Shown here piece by piece: positions 46,801 through 58,800 of a stretch of DNA of 64,000 bases. The DNA lies in contig CM049309.1 in assembly GCA_026874595.1 (NCBI GenBank), forward strand, positions 48,220,079 to 48,284,078, read 5' to 3'. The notes under the pieces are model-generated. The model saw only the letters and a list, made by a program, of their open reading frames with translations, had not been told where the DNA came from and did no database searches. Source of the stretch: Sipunculus nudus. Its lineage: Eukaryota; Annelida; Sipuncula; Golfingiida; Sipunculidae. The first letter of the stretch is position 1. Every line of letters starts with the position of its first letter. The position numbers were made by a program, and so were the translations under genes.

Positions 46801-49800
46801 ATATTGATTTTATAAAATAATTTGCAAGGTATGATATTGTTTTAGATAATGAGGTCTGTGCCACTTCCTTCACTGCAGCTCCCATTGGTACACAGGCTCT
46901 GGTGTTTCCATCTTTGTGATAGTATTTTACCTGAATTAAGGGACTGGTCACACAGAAACCTAAGGAATTTTGCTTCAGATAAAGTGTAAACCATATTGCA
47001 GCCCAAGCATACACCTAACAGAACTAAGTAACATATAATATACTGAGCTGTAACGCAGTAAGATGTCTGTATTGGCATATTTCATTTGCTGTATTTGAAA
47101 TACTGCCAAGTCTGAATAAAAGGGGACTGTCGGTGATAAAACTGTACCAGGCATGCAGCACATCTTCAGAACCCTGGCACTACCATAAATATAACAATAA
47201 ACATGGTTTATTTTCCAGGAGTATTATAGGATGTCTGTATTTTACGAGACACATGAGTCATGTTATTTTGAGTCTCGTATTGATCTTTGAGTGTCTCTTG
47301 ATATCTGTCAGTGTGTTTTGCACTCTGCTTGAAGGAATCCTAAATTTAGACTTGATATCTGGTGGATACAGACTCAGTTATTTTATCTCAGACACCTGGT
47401 TAGAATTGCTGCCAGTCAAACATATACAAAGGCTGATTCATCCATTCATTCACTTTTTATTTGCAGACTCGGGGTTGCCTCGCATTTGTAATATTGATAA
47501 ATAGCTGTCATATATGGTTAATACAGAGGAAGTACTAGCTGTTTCATGATTGTATCCCCAGGCAGTTATGGAGTTTGTGCCATTTTATCCCATTTCAGTG
47601 CTGGAAGCAATGCATTGTGTCTTTGAGATGTAATATAATATATCATGATTAGTAGTCCTGCAGGTTTTATACATTGGAAGTGCCTGATATTTAGTAATTG
47701 CGTCTCAGAGCAATTGTATATGATTCACTGTTTTATCTCTAACAAGAAAGATGGCTACAATGAATCAGGTTTCGTGCTTTATGTTGCAATGGATCTGTTA
47801 TTAAATGACATTAATAACCAGACTTGTGCCAGGCCATTTGTAATTGTTTTTGTCGCTGGAACAAAGTGATATAAAACATTGATCATGCCAAAGTAGATGT
47901 AACTCAATAAGGAACCCCAGTAGGAGCTTATGCCAATAGCCTGTCCACTGAATGGAGTATATTCATGATATTTACATATAAATAAATCACAAGGCTACTC
48001 ATTTGCATATTAGTAAATGTGTCCCACTTTAGGTCAAGGGCAGATATTGTTGCTATGGTGACAGCAAAAGGCCAATATAGCAGCCAATGGGCAATCTATC
48101 ACACGTGCAGTGACTGGATGACCGATTCAGTAACTCAAGAAGTGCCTCTTATTCTTTAAAATTTTAAGGGAAAATTTAGACAAATTCTTACAGGTCATTT
48201 GAAACCCATTGTTACCGAAAAAGAATATTATAAATTCAGAAAACCAAATGTTTAGTTATTATTTCTTATGAAATAGTTTTATGTTTCCATGTATGACCAT
48301 TTTGATATAGCTGATAATTGATATGACATATGCATGACCAGAATCCAGCAGAAATTCTCAGTTTCAAATGTGTTCATTTCATGAACTTGGCAAACCAGTT
48401 GCACATTTAGGGTGAAACATGTGCACACAATCTTATTAATTAGACAGGAACCAAGGGAACATCAAACAGGTAAAAATTATTTTTTATTATTGATGGATTA
48501 TGTAATTGAGTTATTACAATGATCTGATATAAATTATTAAATTATCAACCCTAAGCCTTTACCTTATAACACTGCAGGCATGAAGTGTGAGGATGTTACA
48601 GAAATATCTGTTCACCTGTTTAGATGAGGTATCTTGATAACCAAGGATTTGTTTTCATGATAATTTCCCTTCCTTGAACCTCCCCCTCCCCCCCCCCCCC
48701 CCCCAACACACACACTACCAATTGTTTCTAAATCTGTGCTCTGCGTTCGGGTCTCTTGTGACCTGTTGCTTACTGTTAATGATAATGACAGAGCTAGCAT
48801 TGCAGGTCACAGAGTCCACAAAGCATTGATATAGCCAGGTAAATGGCCTGATCAGTGACTCAGCATCCAAGTCAGCTTGTTATTAAAGCCAGCAGATGAC
48901 TCCCGCTTGACACCATGTGATCATACTGTGCAAATTAGTCTATGTCACATGTTTACTTAAGTGGCAGAGATTTTCTGTACCTGGCATAAAAGTTTTTATC
49001 TGTTATGTAATGTTTCAGTAAAATGGTTGCCAGCATATCTTAGCCTTTGCCAGCTTAAATACTTGTGAACTTAAAATCCAAATTAAACAAAGAGAAAGGT
49101 GATAAATCTTATTATTATTCCCAGAAATATAAGAATACTGTAATAAACATTTGTGTTTTAAATGTCTCTTTGTATAAAGTGTGACATTTATGGTATGTAT
49201 TTACAAACAAAAACCACTTTATCCCAAGAGATTTTACTCAGAAAATAATGCACAATAATTCACAATAATAAAAAAAAATTAAGCTTACTGTCAGTACTTC
49301 TGAGATGTTGCCCTAAGTTGATTTCAGTATGTATTGTACGAGAATAGGGTCACCAATACCCAGCCCTACTTATACCCAATGTGTGCATATATATTTAACA
49401 TCTGAGTCATTATATTTCTAAATAGAGCCAGGGCACATTTTCCCTGCACAGATCTTTGATTCATACCCATCTGAAATAAAGGTGATCCAGTATCTGGTAT
49501 CATTAACTGCAATGGTGAAGGTATTTAAATGGGCCTTGGTCTGGAGACCTTGAGACCAATTTTTGCAAGTTTTGATCTTGGCCTTTTAGCCTTGGTCTTT
49601 AAGGAAAAATTTCTCAATCTGATTCTCTACTCTGGTCTCGGCTTCCAGAATGAGCAAACTTCATGTTTAATAAAGTATGCAACATACAATGCCTTCATGT
49701 GCCAGTACGTGTGATTTGCTCTTTGTTTAACTTTTCCTTTCCTGAATCAAAGAAGCTGATTATCCACTCTGCTTGGTTTTGGGCTGGTTGGTTTGATAGC

Positions 49801-52800
49801 AATAGAGCATCAGCCGCTAATATAACATTCACTGATATTTTTATGAATCCTTGACTTTAACCTGTTTCTCTGGCTCAGGGTTAGAGCACAAGACTCAAAA
49901 GCTGGGAGATCATGGGTTCGAATCTCAGTTAGGTGGTGAGGTTTTTCACAATCGGCCCTCACCCAGGGGGGAGAATGCTCTGCAGGCTTAATGGGAAGGC
50001 AGTGCTGAAGTATGTGATACTGCGCTGTCACGGAGTCCAAAACCGGAATGGAATTCTGCAGATGTACAGTTAAGATAGTGTAAACTTCAGCGTGAAGCTC
50101 ACACCAAAATGAAGGTGACAACTCACCCTCAGTCACGTGTCACCTGGTCAGTAGCTTGAAATCCGTCGTTAAAGACTTGACCGCACTTGGCTAGCGTACT
50201 GACTCAGAATCTCGGCAGGTGACCTCTCCTTTTCGCGGTTTCCATCCCGGCCCTTGGTAAGGTCGCTGGCAGGTCGGCCTGGCTGCACTTCGGCGCGAGT
50301 GCATTCCTCTTACATCCCTCCCCTTTCCATAGACTGGCTGGTGTGACTGTAGCAGAATGTCTTTAAAACACATCATTAATCAGGGTTATTTCTCTTCAGT
50401 CTAGTATATGACAGCACAACATATCAAATTAAACTTCAATTACTCGAAACACTAAGACGAATACTTATCATTCCGAAAAAATACGAGGCTTCATATTAAA
50501 ATTGTCTTATGACCCGTTGTCTTCAGACCTGTCTTCCCTGACAATATGCGAGCTGGTGTCCATCATGAACACAGGCAGGACAGGGCCGCCTCATATTCAC
50601 TCATCCTGATTTCCAGCCCTCACACTGTCGAGTGATATTGTATACCTCAGTACTTAAGGAACAAAGTAAACTGAATCATGCATGGATGAGAGCAGAACCA
50701 GGCCGCTTCACATCCAACCGTTACAAACATTACTAAGGCACCATGCAGCTGGATGATTACTAAGATTAAGAGGGGGCTCTGGAGATTCAGTGCACTTCTC
50801 ATAGTCACACTCCTCATAATCCGGAACAAATTCGTGTTCCTGTGCAAGATTCATCTGCAAGGGACAAAAACCATCCGTTGCATCTCCACTGCAGATGAAG
50901 TCTCTTAACTATGTTAGTTAACGTTTCTAATACGTAACATATCTAAGCGCTTATTTAACAAAATCTTGGAGGTGCCTCAGACTCTGGACCCTGCGGCCTC
51001 TGCTGGTGGTGCGATGGTCCTTTCCCCCCCCAAGTTGCAGAGCTTCACTGTCATGGACACCTTTTTCTCTCTCAGCTACCATCTGAGAGCGTTCCACTTC
51101 TGGGTCCGGCGTCCCTACAGCTGCATCTAAGGGATCAGAACCTTCTTGAGCAGAGGGTCCGTTTCCTGAAAGGTCTGATTCCTCTAGATCTGATTCCGAA
51201 TATAGGTTTCCAGTGACTGGAGAATCACTGTCTGCATCAGAGTGTCTATCGCTGGTTTCTTCTTGCTCAGGGTTTTGCTCCTTTGAGAACTGGATCCTGG
51301 TCCAGCGAAGCCAAAATGGCAAATGCTCTGTAGGACAAGCCTTCAAGTTATGGTGTATGAAACAGTCGCGTTTCCTAGTCTTCACACTATAGAGGGGATG
51401 CCTGCTGACGATAATCAAGTAGGGTCCCTTGTATACTGGCTGTAGTTTTGGGCTGGTGCCCTTCTTGTTGGTTTTATCTAACTCATATACCAGCTCACCA
51501 GGTTCAAACACTCTCTCACGTGACTTAAGCTCATAGTGCCTCTTCTGATAGGCTTGTATCGTCTTCAGATTTTGCCTGACCTGTTCATGGATCTTAGTTA
51601 GCCTGTCCCTAAGGTCCTTGACCCACTGGTTTACGCTACACCCCTGTGAGTCTTTTGTTCCGCCAGGTGCTGAGTCAAGTATAAGATCCTCTAGTTGGAC
51701 TACTTCTCTCCCCAGCATGACCTGATTGGCCGAGAAACCGGTTGAACTGTTCACCATTGAGTGCTAAGCCAAAGCTATCATTGGAAGATCACGATCCCAA
51801 TGTTTAACGTTCCCAACGATCAGACAACGTATCATTTGGAGGAGTGTCCTATTATGCCTTTCAAGCTGTTTGTTGGAGTTTGGATGGTACGGTGTCGTCC
51901 TGGTACGTATTTGTTTCCTGCCTCACTATCAGTGAACGGGACTAACACATCTAAATGTACTCTCTCCATTGGATAACCAGCGTGATTAGGTCTTTTCGTG
52001 GCCTTTTTGTTCTTGTGGCACAAGTCACACGTCTGGCAGTGTAACTTACAATCTTGACTCATCTGGTACCAAATGTAAGACCATTTCAGTCTTGTGAGCG
52101 ATTTCTCATAAACAAGGTGTGCTTCAGCTTTACTACCGTGGCACATGCTCAAAACTTCTGCTTGCAGGGACCTAGGAACAACGAGGTATGTCCAAGGGCC
52201 GGCTGTATCTTCCAACTTGTAGTTCAGCGCTGGATCTATAAGCAACAGCTGAGACTTGAGGAACCACAGCCACTTAGTCGCCTGGCTGTTCAGATTGAAG
52301 TCTGCCTGCGTTGGCAATTCATTGTAGTCTTCAGATGACATCAATATTATCACTGATCTGATGTCGGGGTCCTGTTCCTGTAACTCAGCAAGTTCAGTTG
52401 GAGAGTAATCCTGCACAGGATTGGATGGTGCTGCCTCCTTCTCTTGGGAACTTTCCTCACATCGCTGGACTGTCGTGGCAAATACAATGTGCTTATCAGG
52501 CGAGGCAAACCAATCACCTGCACCACAAACTGCTGAGTCCCAACCCAGCAGCTTGGCTGCCTGAAACTGGGAATCCGGGCTGTCTGAGATGCAGGCATCG
52601 AGCCGCCTCATCCCCAATGACAACACGTCGTCGACATCATTGTGGAAACTCTCCCACAGGTAATGAGCCATGGTGCAGTTCCGGCAACCTCTGCAAGGAA
52701 GGTGTTCCCCATCGCAGACAGCTTGATAACAATTGCACCTGTCCAATAGATCTTGCAAACGGGAAAGCGTACCTTCGCTCTGATGTATCACGCCTGGCCA

Positions 52801-55800
52801 TTGCATAATTACAAACTTTGCCAGCTCTTCAATCCGTTTTGTTAACTGTTCCTTGATGTATCTTAATGGCACGAGCCAAGCTAGGCAATTATGATCTGTC
52901 CTGACAACGAACCTCCTTCCCAAAACGTAGTGACTGAAGTGCCGGCAGAATCTCATAATTGCAAGGAGCTCCTTCCGCATGGTGCAGTACCTCCTTTGTT
53001 CTGGTGTTAGGACGAAGCAGCCCAACACTTTTGTTTTCTCAACACTGAACCCCCCTGTATCAGTCAGTGCAGCTGTTCGGACTGAGTAAGTGCTGAGTGG
53101 TGGATTGCCTGCACAGACCAGCGCGGCCGATTCAGAACAAGCCTTACCACCACCCTTGTCCCAATCCCCATTGTTCTGATCTTGTGGGACAATTGTTCCT
53201 ACAATCTCTAAGGCAGTGCCAACACTGACCCCAGCTTCCAGAGTCACATGATGGTCAGAGTTGTTTATCACACTGAGAAACCCATCTTCTCTGGTGTTAG
53301 CGGTTGATCCAAGAAGTCCTTTCAGGTTTCTGCCGAGGGGTTCTACGATGAATTCAAGGCCGTCCACTGCACCTAGCACTTTAATCTTGATTCGAGAAAC
53401 CATGTTAGGCGGTATGATATGCCTTCTTCCAGTGGTCACCACATAAACTGGGCACAGCTGTCCATTGTAAGTTTGTTTAAGTACTGTATTTTCTGGCATG
53501 AATATAGTGTTGGTTGCAAAGTTCATGGAACACTCCTTGGCTGTCAGGAATTCTAAGCCCAGCTGGACTGGGTCTGTTATGTCTGCTACATACCACTGCC
53601 ATTCATACTGCTTGTCCCCAAGTTTGAGTGTTCTGCCATCGACTTTGACATTTGGGATAAGACTAGCATCTTTTTCAATACTTTTCAGGTTTACTCGGTT
53701 TGTATTGACGATTTCGCCGGCCGGTATCTGCTCAAACTGGTCTTTGCTCAAAATGGACACCTGTGCGGCTCTGTCTACTGTTGCATTTGCATTTAATCCA
53801 TTTAACTCAACGGGCATCACCAGTGATTGCCCTCTACCAAAAGTCCGATTTGCTTCAATGGTCACCAGGTCTTGATCTTTCTTTAATTGCCTGTAAACCC
53901 CAGGTGCAAGGCTTGGCTCGATTACATTTTCCTTTGCTTCCAGATGGCCATTTAGGAGTCGGGTTGAGTCTTGGCCAGTGGACCCAACCCTTTGGCATTT
54001 AAACCCTGTGCCGTTTCCTGGCCTGATTTACTCAGGCAATCTTGTTTGAAATGGACCTTTTGGTGGCATTTAAAGCAAACTGTTTCTTCAGGTCTCTGGG
54101 GTGAACGACTGTAACTTGGTGACCTAGATCTTGACCTTGATGGTTCCATCAACGTTTGGAGCATAGATTCTAAACGGCTCATCCTTTCATTGAATTGCTC
54201 GTTCATTTTTTCCATTCGTTCGTTCATTCTCATCTCAAATCCAGAACTGCCTGTTGATTCACTGAGTCTAGCAGACTCAAAGTTGGGAGCATCCCTAGCA
54301 CTCGTGGCTCTGACGGAATGGCTGGTCTCCTCCCCCGAGTCTGGATGACTGTGGTAACTTACCCTGCGGACTGGCAGTGATGACTTGCCATAAATTGCCT
54401 TATAGTTGTTTGCAGCATCTTTGACATATTGCACCGCTTTGTGCACCTTTGTTGGGTTCCTGCACATAGCTGTGGCTGCTGCCTTTTTATCAAGGCAACC
54501 TTTCAAGAAGTACTCGACCGCTAACTGCTCCACAGTGGATTCTTTTGCTCCAGGGAAGCCGTTCATGACTTGAAATAGGACCTTCTGGCCAAACTCCTCT
54601 AACGTTTGTCTTTCCTCCTGTTTCAAATACTGTAACTCCCTACGAACAGTGATGGGCGCCTCACTAATTCCAAAACGCTTGCTTAGCTTGCGGGTCAAGG
54701 TTCGGTAATCCGAGTCCTCACATAGTCTAGTGCTTTACCCGAAAGGCAGTCTAGAAGGCGTTCTGCACGTTTACGACTGGACCATCCATACTGTTCTGCA
54801 TACCTGCTGAACTGGTAAATAAAGCTGTCCCAGTTGGTGTTCTTGCCGCCAGAGAAGGTTATTAACTTTGGTGCCTGGGGGCTGCCAGAGCGACCTGTGT
54901 GGGCCCTGTGATGACCACCATGTCTCTCCTCTGAGCTATCGGAGCTGGAGCTATGATGGCGGTGCTTAGTGTGTTTTCTCTTCAGACATCTGTACTCACG
55001 ATCACTTGAGCTATCTGAACTTTCTGAAGTGCTTGAGTATCCATGATCCCTCCGTCGTCTTCCTGATTGTTTGCAACCCCTAGGCCTGTGATCCTCTACA
55101 GGGAGATATTCCACATGACGCCTTGGTATATGTTCCCAAGACCTTGAGTGTCTTATGGTTTCGTGGCTATGTCTCTTCTCCCAGGAAGTTGGTTCCCTGT
55201 CTCGAACATGCAGATTGTCCCTGTCTGGTCTCCGTTGCACCTGAGATGGGGGCACATCATAGCTATGGTAATATGGGTCTTGATCATGACAACGGCCTGC
55301 ATCCAGATGTTGGCTTGGGTTGCAGTGTCTTGTTGCTAAGCGACTTGTGACTAATGCCACTCTTGGCCTCCTAGGAGGAGGTTCACGATTTGGAGAATGG
55401 CTTTGGACCTCATGGATAATGAGCTGGTTACCCTCCTCGTCTGAGTGGCATGAGTAGCCCGTTGTTGAATTAGATGCTGAGCCGACTGAGTCCACCTGTC
55501 GACGTCGGTTGGGTGCACTTAAAGCCAATATGTCTGATGATGGCATCGTATCGGCTATATCCTGTATGGTGTTTGGGTTACTACCAGAGCCTCTGGCTTT
55601 ACCGCTGTTTTTTGTAGCATTTCCCCCATACACTCCTTGTTTGGGATGGGCTCGTAACAGCTGGCCAATTTTGGGATCACTATGGGCTATCCCACTTTTT
55701 TCCACATTTGCTGGAGCACTGTCTTCCTCTTCCACGTCAGAACCTAATTCTATATTCGAGAAATGCAGTCTCCCGTCTTGAACGAGCTGGAGCCATGTTG

Positions 55801-58800
55801 CAGCCAAGACTCCCGTCACATCTTCTAGATCATCTGGACCAAAATCTGGGTTTTCATCTCGTAACAGGATGATCTCTTTGGCGGTGTCTTTATTAAGTAT
55901 ATCAGGCAGATGTTCAGCCATCTGTCTGGCTGACACCTTACAAACATCTAACTGCTTATGACTAGCCATTCTATAACAATAAGTGAATACAACAGGCTAT
56001 TGCAATTACTCCTGCTTCCTTCCTTCACTCGCTCCCTTTATTTTTTAATGCAAGGTGAAGAAAGTAAACAAAGAGCAGGGCTTACTAGAACTGTAAATAA
56101 CTGGTTTAATAAGCCAAATATGAAATTGAAATAATATAAAGTTAGTAGCTTAGTGAGCTGGGACAGGTGAAGTTTTCAGCTGTACCAACTGTTCACGCAT
56201 ATATGTGACATATATAAAAGATATGCAACTGATCAGCTTAAGCATCAAGCCATATGAACAATGAGACTATATACTGTAATGAAATAAGCACAGTATAGAT
56301 ATAACAGACAGAGGTGACTTAGAAATAAACAAATAAATGCAGGCTCCAAGTTTAATGAAAGAGAAAACTTATGCAGAAAACTGCAAAAAGCTAATATACT
56401 GAAGGGCTAAGGGGATTAGTCAATAAGGCAAAATGACTTAAGCTGAGCCCTAAGTATTAGATACTTCAAAAAAAAAATAGTGCCAGAATAAGTGACCTGC
56501 ACTAAAAAGGCTAAGGGGCACAATAAATATATCAGTATGTTTGAGTATGGCTCAATGAGCAGCTCATTGACAGCCAGGGGATCTTTAATGTAGTACAAAC
56601 TACAAGGACACTGCAAGCTCCCAAAATAATGTCAATAGAAATGTGCTTAGTAATCAAGGTAGTAAGTCAATCACTTAAAGTTACAGCAACTGGCAACTCT
56701 CAATGATAAGTGTAGTAAGTTTATAACTGAAAGTAATGAAAACTGGTAGGGAAATACCTTGATGCTTAAGTCATGAGACAATGCTGTACGATTATATTAT
56801 TACTGTTACTTGTTTTTCTGGATTAGTTGTGACAAGGTGTGGTGTAGCAAGGGCACAGTTATAAACACAGCTTAAATATAGACTATGAGCTGCACAGACT
56901 CACTAGTTAAGAGTCTGAGCAACTCGCTTAAATATAAAGCACTTACAAGTGTAGCTACTTACAGTGAGGTCTGTAAGTAAATGGCAGTGAATGGACCACT
57001 GACAGTGAATGTGTATTGCACTGCTAGTATATGTCAGTGCAGATTTCACTGACAATGAAAGCCAAATGCAGTGAATGATTTTCACTGCAAGTATATGTCA
57101 GTGCAGATATCACTGACAGTGAAAGCCAAATGCAGTGAATGATTTTCACTGCAAGTATATGTCAGTGCAGATATCACTGACAGTGAAAGCCAAATGCAGT
57201 GAATGATTTTCACTGCAAGTATATGTCAGTGCAAATATCACTGACAGTGAAAGCCAAATGCAGTGAATGATTTTCACTGCAAGTGTATGCCAGTGCAAAT
57301 ATCACTAACAGTAAAAGCCAAATGCAGTGAATTATTTTCACTGCAAGTATATGTCAGTGCAAATATCACTGACAATGAAAGCCAAATGCAGTGAATGATT
57401 TTGTCACTGCAAGTATTATGTCAGTGTAAATATCACTGACAGTATGAACAAACTGCAAATTGGTTCAATGAAATTTTTGGTGTCAGTGATTAGCTGTCAC
57501 TGAATGCAAAAAAAAACTTGTTTTACAGCAGATGTCCTGGCAGAATACTGGCTATTAGCAAGATAATAGGTAGATTTGACAAAAGAGGGAGTAATTTTAA
57601 TAAAGTATTTAAATTTTGCTTAAGAAGTGAATTTTGAAACTATTTAAATTGTTGACAACAGGTAGGGTTGGTCCCAGAAAGACCGTTCATCCACGTGTGC
57701 CGCTCCCTCTGATCACGTGATCAGCAGGCAAACTGTTTACTTCAGGTTTAACAAGGCACAGTAATAAATTTAAAAGGAATACTGGGTGGCCGAAAGAAAA
57801 GATGTATTCAAATATTGTGTGATGAAGTTATAGGTCGCTAGGACATAAAATTCTGCCTGTACAACGGCTGCAGAGCGGGGTTGCATGCACAGCTGAAAAC
57901 GCAACCAATACGTTATGGACAAGGCGGGCGACAATGGAGGTATTGTCGCGGGGCCCGCTTCAATTTTGTCAAAATTTGACAAAAATATTTATCTTCGTCG
58001 CCAAATGTAAACTTCAGCGTGAAGCTCACACCAAAATGAAGGTGACAACTCACCCTCAGTCACGTGTCACCAGGTCAGTAGCTTGAAATCCGTCGTTAAA
58101 GACTTGACCGCACTTGGCTAGCGTACTGACTCAGAATCTCGGCAGGTGACCTCTCCTTTTCGCGGTTTCCATCCCGGCCCTTGGTAAGGTCGCTGGCAGG
58201 TCGGCCTGGCTGCACTTCGGCGCGAGTGCATTCCTCTTACAATAGCATTAAAATTGGAGGTGGTTACCATAAAAACAAATTCTTGACTTTGATAGAGTTT
58301 ACTGGAAACAGAAAAAAACAATCAAAATCATATCTGAGTCAAGATTAAATGAGAAATTATTAATTTAGTCTCTCGCAAGTCTTCTTCAGTAAGAGCAGTC
58401 ATTCAACCAAACTTCCTGAAAGTCATGTCACTAGATTTTGAGAATTTATCCTGCTTGATGCAAAGAAGTAAACACTGATTACACATACCGGGTAATTCTC
58501 CTTGCTGCAGTTATTGATAAAGAAGCCTGTAAAATTTTACAAAAAGGATGTATTTGAATGCACTTGATGGACCTCCAGTGTACATTAATAGTCACTGAGA
58601 TCAGGAAGCACTGGAGCCATCATAAACTTCAGGTGACCTGTGATATATAATCACATGGAAGACTTCCCACTGATGTTAACATTACACACAACCACATGGG
58701 GTCCAACTGTCATGGCCATGCTTTCTGTGTTCACCTCTGTAGCTCATAGTACATTTTACAAAACAAATTTGAATATTCATGATCAGCTGTGCAAACCTTG

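Larger units (their letters stand above)
50079..58241 (-). mobile_element. Ty3/Gypsy LTR retrotransposon, internally deleted, 8,163 bp
   Basis: Minus-strand order: 5' LTR (58006-58241), tRNA-Ser-like primer site, repeat-bearing leader, gag, pol remnant, polypurine tract, 3' LTR (50079-50314). A 4-bp duplication ATAG flanks it (50075-50078 and 58242-58245). The LTRs begin TG and end CA, are 236 bp each, and differ at one position. Gag has a frameshift. Pol lacks reverse transcriptase and the middle of the integrase core, and has a stop. It sits antisense in RNF11 intron 2. Family placement rests on the protease, RNase H, then integrase order and GPY-type integrase tail. Confidence 0.93.

Noticed and set aside
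47133-47504. 123-residue plus-strand frame in RNF11 intron 2
   Set aside because: No recognisable domain, no matching splice-consistent neighbour; likely chance.
50191-50376. LTR-borne frame with SRRSAARPTCQRPYQGPG, repeated at 58118-58321
   Set aside because: The shared peptide only reflects the identical LTR sequence; there is no start-context or domain support for a real protein.
50329-50950. Envelope gene in the LTR element
   Set aside because: No frame of suitable length, signal peptide or membrane segment between pol and the polypurine tract.
57057-57470. CRISPR-like array
   Set aside because: Units are contiguous without unique spacers and lie in a eukaryotic retrotransposon leader.
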